NCBI GenBank assembly: GCA_021808485.1
Contig: JAKBBN010000035.1
Coordinates: 2,240-34,245 of the forward strand
Direction: 5' to 3'
DNA length: 32,006 nt
DNA from: Planctomycetota bacterium
Lineage (GTDB): Bacteria; Planctomycetota; Phycisphaerae; WQYP01
A program made the position numbers and the translations under genes. Position 1 is the stretch's first letter. The number at the start of each line of letters is the position of its first letter. Positions 1 to 8,022 of the stretch are shown here, in pieces. The notes under the pieces were generated by a model, which was not told the origin of the DNA, made no database searches, and worked only from the letters and a program-made list of their open reading frames with translations.

Positions 1-320
1 TTGCGGTATGCCGCGGCAAGGCGGTTCAATCCGCGAATTGTATAGTCTGTCTGCAGAACGCTTGCCGATTCCCGCGCGGCCAGCGCCAGTACTTCCGCTG
101 TCGCCGGCTGATCAATCAGAATGCCTGATGCGCCGGCCGCGATCACCTGCGGCAGGAACTCGTGGGCGTCGAAGTTGGGGCCTTTAATCGCAATAAACAG
201 ATCGCCCGGATTTATCCGGCGGGAGTCGGTGCACACGCCGCCGCCCGGTTCGCGCGTTCCGCGGCCGAGCCATCGGGACAATGTCACCCGGCGGATCTGT
301 TCATACGGCCATGGTTTCAT
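1..320 (-). CDS. murF: MurF, UDP-MurNAc-tripeptide--D-Ala-D-Ala ligase (N-terminal part, cut by window edge)
   Basis: Only the first ~106 residues are in the window; the rest lies to the left. The protein starts MKPWPYEQIRRVTLSRWLG and contains VCTDSRRINPGDLFIAIKG at about residues 29-47, the typical N-terminal UDP-substrate-binding segment of Mur ligases (TDSR..pGdlF.a..G). The ATP-binding domain is not visible. MurF adds the D-Ala-D-Ala dipeptide to the UDP-MurNAc-tripeptide in the cytoplasm, the step right after MurE. Its start codon lies 3 bases after the murE stop, so the two are almost certainly cotranscribed and possibly translationally coupled. A MurE paralogue could look similar over this segment, but the position directly after murE in a dcw cluster strongly favours MurF. 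Confidence 0.88.
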   Translation of the reverse strand, partial: MKPWPYEQIRRVTLSRWLGRGTREPGGGVCTDSRRINPGDLFIAIKGPNFDAHEFLPQVIAAGASGILIDQPATAEVLALAARESASVLQTDYTIRGLNRLAAAYR

Positions 321-323
321 CCT

Positions 324-1895
324 TCACCCGCCTTTGCCCATGTTGCCGACGGTCTTTGTTCGTCCGGCAGTCAATCTGCGATGCAAAGCCGCCGCAGCGA
401 CTTTTACATCGTCAAACGGATGCCGGACTTTCCCGATAATCTGGTAGTTTTCGTGGCCTTTGCCGGCAATCAATACAATATCCCCTTCACCGGCGGCGTC
501 GATGGCAGTTTCAATCGCCTTTTCTCGGTCCGGGATTACGGAGATCCCGGGCAGGTTCGCGGCGGAAAAGCCGGCAAGAATCATGTCTAATATGGACTGC
601 GGATCTTCCGTGCGCGGATTGTCATGTGTAACGATGATGTCATCCGCAAGGCGCTGGGCCACGTCGGCCATCTTCGGCCGTTTGGTGGTATCCCGGTCTC
701 CGCCGCAACCGAAGACTAGAATAATGCGGCCGCGTGTCCACGGACGCAGGGCGGTCAGCACATTTTTCAGGGCATCATGCGTGTGCGCGTAATCCACCAG
801 AACGTGGAACGGCATTTCTTCCGGCGGTATGCCGGGCGGGTGAACCGGCTGCAGTCGCCCGGGTACCGCATCCATGCCGTCGAGTCCGGGCAGTATCTGG
901 TCCCATGTCAGTCCGGCGGCCCATGCCCCGGCGATGGTGCACAGCAGGTTCTGGGCGTTGTGCCGGCCCACCATGCTGCTGTGAATGACATGATTGGCCG
1001 CATCAGGTCCGCGGATTTCAAGGTCCATTCCGCCGCCGCTCATCCGCCGTATAGTGCCTTTAAATTGAGCCTCCCGATCCAGGCCATAGGTCAGAACCCG
1101 GGCTTTGCAGTCCCGCAGCATGCGCTCGCTCCACGGATCATCCGCGTTCACCACCGCCCATGATCCCGGATCAAGGTCGGAAAAAAGCCGGGCTTTGGCG
1201 GCGGCGTAATTCTCCATTGTAATGTGGTAGTCCAGATGGTCGCCGGTGAGGTTGCTGAACATGGCGACGTTAAACCGCAGGCCGGCCAGCCGATCCTGCG
1301 AAAGGGCGTGACTGCTGGCTTCCATGACGGCGGCCGTCCCGCCGTTTCGCACCACGGACGCGAGGATGCCGGCAAGTTCCAGGGGGCCGGGCGTCGTCAT
1401 GGCGCTTTCCACGATGGTTCGGCAGTCGTCCGTTTCGACCGTGCCGATCAATCCGCAGCGCCGGCCGGCCGCACGCAGCATGCTGCGCATTAAAAAAGTT
1501 GTCGTGGTTTTTCCATTGGTCCCGGTAACGGCCAGCATTTGAAGTTTGTCCGCCGGATTGCCGGCCATGGCCTGCGCCAAATAGCCCAGTAAAACCTCCG
1601 GCTTGCTGCTGAATACAGGCACGGCGCCGGCTTGCCGGGCCTGAACATCAAACCCGGCCGGCGCGTGGGTCGGATCAAAGACCACGGCCGTGGCACCGCC
1701 TGCAACGGCCTGTCGCAGAAAAGCGGCGCCGTCGGCATGGGTGCCGCTGCGAGCCACAAACGCCGCACCGGGTGCGATGCGCCGGGAATCGTCCGTGATA
1801 AATTCCACAACCTTATCCTGCGGATTTTCCGCATGGAAAAGTCCCGGATGACGCTCCTGGACGATGGTCAGCAAGTCTGAGAGTTTTTTCCCCAT
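324..1895 (-). CDS. murE: MurE, UDP-MurNAc-L-Ala-D-Glu--2,6-diaminopimelate ligase
   Basis: This cytoplasmic Mur ligase adds the third amino acid of the peptidoglycan stem peptide using ATP. At 523 residues it is a full-length three-domain MurE. Visible motifs are the N-terminal substrate domain with TDDSRRI (about 34-40), the P-loop GTNGKTTT (125-132), TTPG (167-170), EASSHAL (192-198), the NLTGDHLDYH segment (215-224), the lysine in YAAAKARLF (K234) that is normally carbamylated, and GKGHE near the C-terminus. DNPR at 425-428 is the signature that family studies link to meso-diaminopimelate, as opposed to lysine, specificity. It lies between ftsI and murF on the same strand; the gap to ftsI is 43 bases. 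The ATG at 1893-1895 has only a weak purine-rich upstream sequence, but no better start is seen. Confidence 0.96.
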   Translation of the reverse strand: MGKKLSDLLTIVQERHPGLFHAENPQDKVVEFITDDSRRIAPGAAFVARSGTHADGAAFLRQAVAGGATAVVFDPTHAPAGFDVQARQAGAVPVFSSKPEVLLGYLAQAMAGNPADKLQMLAVTGTNGKTTTTFLMRSMLRAAGRRCGLIGTVETDDCRTIVESAMTTPGPLELAGILASVVRNGGTAAVMEASSHALSQDRLAGLRFNVAMFSNLTGDHLDYHITMENYAAAKARLFSDLDPGSWAVVNADDPWSERMLRDCKARVLTYGLDREAQFKGTIRRMSGGGMDLEIRGPDAANHVIHSSMVGRHNAQNLLCTIAGAWAAGLTWDQILPGLDGMDAVPGRLQPVHPPGIPPEEMPFHVLVDYAHTHDALKNVLTALRPWTRGRIILVFGCGGDRDTTKRPKMADVAQRLADDIIVTHDNPRTEDPQSILDMILAGFSAANLPGISVIPDREKAIETAIDAAGEGDIVLIAGKGHENYQIIGKVRHPFDDVKVAAAALHRRLTAGRTKTVGNMGKGG

Positions 1896-1938
1896 GGCGG
1901 GTTGTCTTTCCTTGATCTGCCGGACACTGCGGCCGCGG

Positions 1939-3891
1939 CTAATGACTCAGGCCCTTGAGATTTTTCAACTCGTCCTCTTTGCCCCACCATGGGTCGGTGG
2001 CCGGTCCCTGGTCCGGCGGCACCTGCAGATACTGCAGTGCACTGGTGAGAATGTGCGAACAGGCCGGCCCGGCAACGGTTCCGCCGTAATGCCCTTTGCG
2101 CGGATTCGGTTCGTGGACGGCCACCACGCACACCAGCCGAGGATCCGGCGTCGGCCCGCCGGCAATAAATGTGGCATTGTATTCGTGGGAATGGTAGCGA
2201 TCCTGCCCGGCCACCGCCAGATTCGCCGTGCCCGTTTTCCCGAACAGCCGGTACAACGGTGAAATGGCATACTGTCCCGTGCCACGGACCATCACCTGTT
2301 CCATGGCGGTAATGACCTGATTTGTGGCCCAGGCGGGCAGAATGCGGGTCGATTTCTGCGGCCCGGCAATCTGTGCCCATGTTTCCAAACGGCCGCCCCG
2401 GGTTTGAATGCGGCTGATGATCTGCGGCGTCAACAGGCGGCCGCCGTTGGCAATCGCACAAAGGCCGCGCGCCAGCTGCAATGCGGTAACCCCCACGCCG
2501 TAACCGAAGCTTGCCGAGGTGAGCGTCCCTTTTGTCCATTGGCCCAGGGGCCGCACAATACCCGGGGATTCGCCCGGTAAAATGCAGCCGGTCATGCGGC
2601 CGAAGCCAAACGCATGAATCCCGTCGCACAGGCGGCGGATGCCCATGCGCCAGCCTATCTGCGTCATACCGATATTGCTGGAGTGCACCAGGATGTCTTC
2701 TACAGTCAGGTAGCCGTAACCGCCCACATCCTCAATCAGCCGGCCGGTGGGATCGCGGTAGCGTCCGTGGTGGCAGTTGAATTCCGTTTGCAGGGTTACC
2801 ACATGGTCAAAGATCGCAAAACTCAGATTAAACGGCTTGAACACGGATCCTGGTTCAAATGGATCGGTTACGGCCCGGTTGCGGCGGAATTGCGGCGGAG
2901 TCTTCTGGTAGTCGTTGGGATTCATGGTCGGATAGTTGGCCATTGCCAGAATGTTGCCGTTGCGCGGGTCCATGACGACGGCAACGCCGGATCGGGCTTC
3001 GAATTTGGCGCAAGCCTTGTCCAGTTGTTCTTCCGCAACTCCCTGGATCATGGTGTTAAGCGTCAGCCACACTTTCATTCCGTCATCCGGAAGACGGTAG
3101 CCGCGCTGATCCACCCAAAGGGCGCGATCCGCGGCATCTTTGACATAAATAACTTTTCCTTTGCGGCCTTCCAGCAGAGAATTAAGCTGGGCTTCCAGAC
3201 CATCAAGGCCGACATGCGAATTGGCAAAGCCGATGACCTGTCCGGCGAAGCTGCCCAGCGGATACACGCGCCGGGTAGACCGCTTGAATCCAATCCCGTC
3301 CAGGGCGTGGAAATATTCGGCGGAAAGCTTGAATTGATGTTCTCGGGCCAGGAGTCGTGATTTTTTCCATAATCTCGCGCGCAGACGTTCAAAGCGGGCA
3401 TAAAACGCATGGCCGACATGCCTTTTCAGCCACATGAATCGCCGCAGCGGCCCGTTTGCCGCGGCGGGCTGCGAAGTCGCGGTTGTTGGAGCCGGATAAT
3501 AAAGTTGCCCGCGGATCCAGTTCAGCAGGGCGGAAGGTTTCATATCCAGCAATTTGCTCACGTGCCTGGCCATGATGTGCCGGGCCGCGACAAGCTGTCG
3601 TCCACCGAGTGCGCTCAATTTTCCCTGTGGGTCAAAAATAAAACCGGGATCGGCAAACATGCCGTACACCCGCACGGACCCGGCCACCAACGTGGAATCT
3701 GCGGTATATATGGATGCCCGCCGGGCCATCAGATTCAGTCCGACTTCATGTTCCGAACGAAGGCTGGAAACGTCCGCCCGAGATACATGCGTCTGGAGCC
3801 ACATGACGCGCCCGAGCAGCGCCACCAGCATTACCGCCGCACTCAGCAGCACCAGAGAGGAAAGGAAATTTGCCCGGTTGATTTTCGGCAT
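1939..3891 (-). CDS. ftsI: FtsI/PBP3-type peptidoglycan DD-transpeptidase (penicillin-binding protein)
   Basis: A class B penicillin-binding protein that cross-links septal peptidoglycan outside the membrane. From the chosen start it begins MPKINRANFLSSLVLL, followed by a single N-terminal transmembrane segment (about 10-30). A dimerisation/pedestal region precedes the transpeptidase domain. The three catalytic motifs are present: SVFK (S349, K352), SSN (404-406) and KTGTA from K552. No PASTA repeats are seen. The frame is open further upstream to an ATG at 3978, but that would overlap the preceding gene by 20 bases and lacks a ribosome binding site. The ATG at 3889-3891 has an AGCAGG-like site and starts at the expected cytoplasmic tail. 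Position between ftsL-like and murE matches dcw clusters. SpoVD/PbpB-like naming is equally possible; the fold is certain. Confidence 0.93.
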   Translation of the reverse strand: MPKINRANFLSSLVLLSAAVMLVALLGRVMWLQTHVSRADVSSLRSEHEVGLNLMARRASIYTADSTLVAGSVRVYGMFADPGFIFDPQGKLSALGGRQLVAARHIMARHVSKLLDMKPSALLNWIRGQLYYPAPTTATSQPAAANGPLRRFMWLKRHVGHAFYARFERLRARLWKKSRLLAREHQFKLSAEYFHALDGIGFKRSTRRVYPLGSFAGQVIGFANSHVGLDGLEAQLNSLLEGRKGKVIYVKDAADRALWVDQRGYRLPDDGMKVWLTLNTMIQGVAEEQLDKACAKFEARSGVAVVMDPRNGNILAMANYPTMNPNDYQKTPPQFRRNRAVTDPFEPGSVFKPFNLSFAIFDHVVTLQTEFNCHHGRYRDPTGRLIEDVGGYGYLTVEDILVHSSNIGMTQIGWRMGIRRLCDGIHAFGFGRMTGCILPGESPGIVRPLGQWTKGTLTSASFGYGVGVTALQLARGLCAIANGGRLLTPQIISRIQTRGGRLETWAQIAGPQKSTRILPAWATNQVITAMEQVMVRGTGQYAISPLYRLFGKTGTANLAVAGQDRYHSHEYNATFIAGGPTPDPRLVCVVAVHEPNPRKGHYGGTVAGPACSHILTSALQYLQVPPDQGPATDPWWGKEDELKNLKGLSH

Positions 3892-3958
3892 GTGCCTGCT
3901 CGATAACGATTTACCGTACGCCCTGAATTCATGACACGCCTGGTCGTGAATCTGTCGT

Positions 3959-4282
3959 TTAGGGCGTTGAATTACCATCAGCCGGAGTTACCGGCTGGGG
4001 CGTGACAGTCGCCGGCTGGGACGCATCCGTTGCGGCATCCGCCGCCGCCCGCGCGTCCAGCGCCTTGATCCGTTTGGTCAATATAATGGGGTTTGTCTGG
4101 GCGGAAAGCCGCGTTTGAAGGTCCCACAGAATATGCCGCCGCTGACCGATGGTGTGAAACAGACGTGCGGAGTCGGCGGTGACATCCAGCCGGGTGCGGC
4201 GCAGATCAAAAAGCACCGCCGCCATCAGCATAAAACAGAATAGACACGTCACAATTTTGTACATATTCGCAGCGCCATCCAT
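3959..4282 (-). CDS. ftsL: FtsL-like small single-pass division protein
   Basis: This 107-residue protein has a very short cytoplasmic tail, one hydrophobic segment (KIVTCLFCFMLMAAVLFDL, about 9-27) and then a charged helical stretch (about 28-72) with leucines spaced as in a short coiled coil. An Ala/Thr/Pro-rich tail follows. This architecture and the place directly upstream of ftsI match FtsL, which scaffolds the FtsQLB and FtsWI septal complexes. FtsL sequences are poorly conserved, so the call rests on topology and synteny rather than on sequence motifs. An alternative start at MYKIV (ATG at 4262-4264) would remove six residues and has a GGA upstream. It is followed by ftsI after 67 bases. 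Confidence in the gene is good; confidence in the name is moderate. Confidence 0.6.
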   Translation of the reverse strand: MDGAANMYKIVTCLFCFMLMAAVLFDLRRTRLDVTADSARLFHTIGQRRHILWDLQTRLSAQTNPIILTKRIKALDARAAADAATDASQPATVTPQPVTPADGNSTP

Positions 4283-4509
4283 GCTCGGCCGCGCCGACGC
4301 TGTTCCCGCATTTTTAGATAAGCGGATCGCACGGGCCTGATGTTTTCAAACATGGCCCGTACCACCGCCTCGGCGCTTTGCCGACGGGACAGCGTCCGGA
4401 CTGATAGCGGATTATAACACCAAGCCGCCGCTTTGCGTATAAAACGGGCGGGCAATCCATTTTGGCATCGCGTGCGGCTGAAACCGGCGTATCCAATCGC
4501 GACAGTCAC
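4249..4509 (-). pseudogene. possible rsmH (mraW) C-terminal remnant
   Basis: An 86-codon frame lies between the carbonic anhydrase stop and ftsL, overlapping the ftsL start by 34 bases. Most of it looks like nothing known, but residues around 39-70 (TLSRRQSAEAVVRAM, then ENIRPVRSAYLKMRE) resemble the conserved tail of the 16S rRNA methyltransferase RsmH, where family members have a lysine/arginine-rich linker, an acidic SxEE segment and NPRARSAKLR. The rsmH gene normally sits exactly here, upstream of ftsL. The methyltransferase domain itself is absent: the preceding gene is the unrelated carbonic anhydrase. I read this as a decayed 3-prime end of rsmH, though a chance resemblance over 30 residues cannot be excluded. 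Confidence 0.33.
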
Positions 4510-4518
4510 GTATCGCAG

Positions 4519-5088
4519 TTAACCCGGAACGCTCAGCAGTTCCAATTCGCCGGTTTGCGGCGAAATCAGCAATCCGTGCACCTGAACATCGCGCGGCAGC
4601 AACGGATGGCGGCGGATCAAATTCACGCTCATGTTAACTCCGTCGTCCACGCGGCTGAAGCCGGTCATCCATTTTTCCAGATCAATGCCGGAATGGATGA
4701 GGGTATCAATCGTATCCTGCGAAATGCCCCGGGACTTTGCTTTTTCCAATATCTGGCCGCAGTCCAGACCGGCCATTCCGCAATCATGGTGCCCGACCAC
4801 CATGATTTCCTTGACTCCCAAGCTGTACACCGCAACCAGAATGCTGCGCATGATACTGCCGAACGGGTGCGATACAACCGCTCCGGCGCTTTTAATGACT
4901 TTCGCATCGCCATTCCGCAGACTCATGGCACGGGGCAGCAATTCCACCAGCCGGGTATCCATGCAGGTGAGAACCACAACTTTCTTATCCGGAAACCGGT
5001 CTGTCTCGAATTGCTCGTATTCGCGATTGGTGACAAATCGCCGGTTAAATTCCAGAATATTATTCAGCAATTCCGTGCGGGCGGCCAA
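4519..5088 (-). CDS. beta-class carbonic anhydrase
   Basis: This enzyme interconverts CO2 and bicarbonate in the cytoplasm using zinc. The zinc ligands are seen as CMDTR (C42, D44, R46) and HHDC (H100, C103), in the right spacing for a beta-CA, with SAGAVVSHPFGSIMRSI in between. It closely resembles the ~190-residue group typified by B. subtilis YvdA, which begins near LLNDILEFN. The open frame extends to 5358, but that would overlap the next gene and add 90 residues unlike the family. I place the start at TTG 5086-5088: AGGAG sits six bases upstream (5095-5099), and the resulting 189-residue protein starts just where relatives do. It lies in the same direction as the dcw genes, 9 bases before the rsmH-like remnant, and may drive their transcription by readthrough. 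Confidence 0.92.
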   Translation of the reverse strand: MAARTELLNNILEFNRRFVTNREYEQFETDRFPDKKVVVLTCMDTRLVELLPRAMSLRNGDAKVIKSAGAVVSHPFGSIMRSILVAVYSLGVKEIMVVGHHDCGMAGLDCGQILEKAKSRGISQDTIDTLIHSGIDLEKWMTGFSRVDDGVNMSVNLIRRHPLLPRDVQVHGLLISPQTGELELLSVPG

Positions 5089-5278
5089 CTTTATCTCCTG
5101 ATAGCTTAGCTGCGGCTGAACCAACCCGGCCCGGACTTGGCGGATTTTTTTTGGCTTCGCTGTCGCAGCTTTATTAAATATTTGGTTATCGCTAACCGCG
5201 AGCCAAAGGGTTTCGCTTCTGTACTCCGTTCGGTCATATGCAAAGATCGCGCGGTGATTGCCGCTTATTAACCATGGC

Positions 5279-6934
5279 TCACGGAACCGTGGGGCCGCCG
5301 GCTGGGTTATGACCGGCGGGCCGAGGCAATGGCAGCAAAGTCGCCGTGTACACGTCAATCAGTCGTACCATCACGCCCGTTTTTCCATCCACCACACCTT
5401 TTACACCGATATAGGATCCAAGCAATTTGGAAATATCAATTTTGCTGGCTGGTTTCAGGTATGCTACGACCCGGCCCGTGGAAGGGCTTACCAAGGCGTA
5501 GTCATGAATGGCATCACTGGTTTTCAAAATGCCCTTCGCCAGGTACGGAGCATGCGTAACTGCTTGATTGACTTCATGTTGTGATTGTTCCCATTTTTGC
5601 TGATACGGCGCGATTTCACTGCCTATGGCGGGAGTTTTTTCCGCGCTTTCAGCCAGCTTCTGCACCTGAATGCCGTTATTGATCTCTTTAATCCATTCGG
5701 CCGTTCCCTGCTTGACGGATGGGGGTAAATTCGGTTCCGCGGCCAAGGCTTTGTATTTCTTAAGCAAAGGTGCAAGTTGCCGTTGCAACACCGGTTTGCG
5801 AAATTCTTTCTGAGTGGCGCGGTTCAAACGGCTGAAAGCGGTGTACGCATTTGTGTCATACTTTACTGGAGCGGCCGCCGGTGCTGTTGCGGGGCTGGCT
5901 TTTCCGACACCCGGAATAATGGGAATTATACCGCCACCCGAACTGGTTTGGCCGGCGGCGGGAGCAGGCGTTCCGCCGGATGGTATGGGAATGACCTGGC
6001 CGTTACCGCCGTTGCCCGATGGAGCCGTGGACGGTGCAGCTTGGCCGCCCGCCCCGGTGGATGCCGCAACCATGCCGTTTCCGGTCGGCTGAGACGAAGC
6101 CAATCCCGGTCCTTTGAATCCGGCGGGCATTGAAATCCTGGGGGTGATATATGTGGCCGTCGCCGGGGCCGGTGTAATAAACTGCGAAGCTACATAAAAA
6201 TCCGTGCCGTGCGGCGGGCGAATAATATAGAAACTCTTTGTTTGACCGGTAATGGATACATGGGTGCCGCGCCGTACCAGTCCCACCACCGCATAATGGC
6301 TGTGCGGTGTCAGCGGACTTGCGGCCCGAAGGTAGACATAATCGGCGGACACATGACCTGTGTCGCCGGTCGCCGAAATCTGCACAAATTGCCGTGAAAT
6401 ATAGCACCGCGTTCCGGCCGGCGCTGCAATGCGATCCCACGAATTAACCGTGCCCACAACCTTCACCAGATCACCGCGTGTCAATTGGCCTACCGGATAA
6501 TAGGCCAGTCTCGGGCCGCTGCGCACATTCACCTGAGAAGCATTTACCTGCCCGATGAAGGACGTGTTGTTGACGGCCGCGGGATGTTTTTTCCCCGCGG
6601 TTTTACGGAGTGATTTTTTCCTGGACAAAACTTTATGGGAATGGCTCCCCCCGGACGGAACAGGTACAGACACGCTGCCACTGGAAAGCGGCGCGCTGAT
6701 GGCCGGACCGGTGGACGGCGCCGTTGCAGGCGCTGAAGCCGCCGGCTGACTCGCCGGTGCGGTTGCCGCCGCGTTGCCCGAGGGCGCGGCTGGAGCGGGT
6801 GCGGGTTGCGAATCGGCCGCGGGGCTGCTGGAGTCGGCACGGACAGGAACCGTTGGAATTGCAGTGGCGGCGAAAACCATTGCGGCTGCCAAGGCGATAT
6901 TGGTGCCGGCAAGCCGAGCGACGATCGTGCGCAT
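5279..6934 (-). CDS. secreted protein with two bacterial SH3 domains and Ala/Pro-rich linkers
   Basis: A 551-residue exported protein of unknown exact role. It has an N-terminal signal peptide (MRTIVARLAGTNIALAAAMV, cleavage probably near the ADS around 33). A long Ala/Pro/Ser linker follows, then a basic KxxRKK patch. Two SH3_3-like domains come next (about 128-178, with VNVRSGP, and about 186-243, with YVYLRAASP). A second low-complexity linker (about 250-350) leads to a helical region and a C-terminal segment with SPSTGRVVAYLKP and KLLGSYIGVKG that looks like a small beta fold. SH3_3 domains usually bind cell wall peptides or mediate periplasmic contacts, so a wall-associated role is inferred. 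The ATG at 6932-6934 has AAGGAG eight bases upstream; the frame continues to 7006 but without a site. A good promoter lies at 6997-7025. Confidence 0.85.
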   Translation of the reverse strand: MRTIVARLAGTNIALAAAMVFAATAIPTVPVRADSSSPAADSQPAPAPAAPSGNAAATAPASQPAASAPATAPSTGPAISAPLSSGSVSVPVPSGGSHSHKVLSRKKSLRKTAGKKHPAAVNNTSFIGQVNASQVNVRSGPRLAYYPVGQLTRGDLVKVVGTVNSWDRIAAPAGTRCYISRQFVQISATGDTGHVSADYVYLRAASPLTPHSHYAVVGLVRRGTHVSITGQTKSFYIIRPPHGTDFYVASQFITPAPATATYITPRISMPAGFKGPGLASSQPTGNGMVAASTGAGGQAAPSTAPSGNGGNGQVIPIPSGGTPAPAAGQTSSGGGIIPIIPGVGKASPATAPAAAPVKYDTNAYTAFSRLNRATQKEFRKPVLQRQLAPLLKKYKALAAEPNLPPSVKQGTAEWIKEINNGIQVQKLAESAEKTPAIGSEIAPYQQKWEQSQHEVNQAVTHAPYLAKGILKTSDAIHDYALVSPSTGRVVAYLKPASKIDISKLLGSYIGVKGVVDGKTGVMVRLIDVYTATLLPLPRPAGHNPAGGPTVP

Positions 6935-6996
6935 TTGGAAACTCCTTGAGGAAAAGTCCCGCTGCTGGTATCCCCAGCGGAAAAGCGTACCGTTTG

Positions 6997-7025
6997 AAAC
7001 TACCATCCGCTTATGATGGAGTCAA
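6997..7025 (-). promoter_or_regulatory. sigma-70-type promoter for the SH3-domain protein gene
   Basis: On the minus strand TTGACT (7020-7025) and TAGTTT (6997-7002) are separated by 17 bases. Transcription would start near 6990, giving a leader of about 55 bases before the ATG at 6934. Confidence 0.55.
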
Positions 7026-7087
7026 GGATCACGGCCAATAACCGGCGGCAATTCGATGCGAGCCCGTCATGGGGCTTGCGCCCCGGG

Positions 7088-7115
7088 TTGCTTAGTCCGG
7101 CGGGGGGGGTAAACT
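7088..7115 (+). promoter_or_regulatory. possible promoter of ymdB with a G8 run in the spacer
   Basis: TTGCTT (7088-7093) and TAAACT (7110-7115) are 16 bases apart. Eight consecutive G residues (7102-7109) fill the half of the spacer that touches the -10 box. The match to consensus is modest. Confidence 0.3.
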
Positions 7116-7174
7116 AGGGGCATGGCCGATACCCGGCGGTTAAATTTGTCTCACTCCGCGGAAAGGACCGCCCT

Positions 7175-8017
7175 TTGGCGATAAAAATACTCTGTATCGG
7201 CGATATCGTCGGCAAACCAGGACGTCAGGCTTTGGCGGAGTTACTGCCGCCTCTTATCGCAAAGGAAAATATTGATTTTGTTGTCGCCAACGCTGAAAAC
7301 TCCGCGGCAGGTTCCGGTCTGACCCCTCCGATTTTTGATAAAATTCTGGCCACAGGTGTGGATGTCTGCACGATGGGGGACCATACCTATCGCAAGCGGG
7401 AAATTCTGCCGCTTCTGGAAACTTCCGACCGACTCATCCGACCGGGCAATTATCCGCCGCAGTCCATCGGCCGCGGCTGGACGATCCGGCCGACCCGCAG
7501 CGGTATCAGAATTGCCGTCATGCAGGTCATGGGACGGGTTTATATGAATCCGGCTGACGATCCGTTTACACGGATGGACCGCATGCTGGAAGAATTGCCG
7601 CGCGATGTCAAGATTCGTGTTGTCGATTTTCATGCCGATGCCAGCAGTGAGAAAATAGCCATGGGATGGCATCTGGACGGCCGGGTGTCAATTAATTTCG
7701 GCACGCATACGCACACACCCACCGCGGATGCCCGTATTCTTCCGGCAGGCACCGCCTTTGTATCGGATGTTGGAATGACCGGCCCATATGACAGCATTCT
7801 GGGGCGACGCAAGGACCGTGTGCTCAAGCACCTGATTACGGGCATGCCGTTTCATTTTGATGTAGCCACCGGGGACCCGCGCCTGTGCGGCCTGCTGACC
7901 ACGGTTGATGAGCAAACGGGCAAGGCCATCGGCACGATCCGCTGTGAACTGCACGGGTCAACCGTGCCTTCCGCATACGATGCCGATGACGGCCGCATGC
8001 ATGCCGGTGAAAACTAA
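7175..8017 (+). CDS. ymdB: YmdB-family metallophosphoesterase
   Basis: A 280-residue cytoplasmic metallophosphoesterase of the YmdB/TIGR00282 family. Studied members hydrolyse cyclic nucleotides such as 2',3'-cAMP and affect biofilm and developmental gene expression in Bacillus. Visible metal-site motifs are CIGDIVGKPG (D10), ANAEN (N39, E41), TMGDHT (around 66-71), VDFHADASSEK and GTHTHTPTADA, in family order and spacing. The third motif has Asp where better-known members have Asn (GNH). The start is TTG at 7175-7177, preceded by GGAAAGGA at a suitable distance; the second residue fits the family N-terminus exactly. It converges with the methyltransferase gene, with only five bases between the two stop codons. 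Regulation is unknown apart from the weak promoter upstream. Confidence 0.93.
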   Translation: MAIKILCIGDIVGKPGRQALAELLPPLIAKENIDFVVANAENSAAGSGLTPPIFDKILATGVDVCTMGDHTYRKREILPLLETSDRLIRPGNYPPQSIGRGWTIRPTRSGIRIAVMQVMGRVYMNPADDPFTRMDRMLEELPRDVKIRVVDFHADASSEKIAMGWHLDGRVSINFGTHTHTPTADARILPAGTAFVSDVGMTGPYDSILGRRKDRVLKHLITGMPFHFDVATGDPRLCGLLTTVDEQTGKAIGTIRCELHGSTVPSAYDADDGRMHAGEN

Positions 8018-8022
8018 CCTTG

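Noticed and set aside
1868..2629. 253-codon minus-strand frame overlapping ftsI and murE
   Set aside because: It is out of frame with ftsI, whose SxN and KTG motif regions are intact in the other frame.
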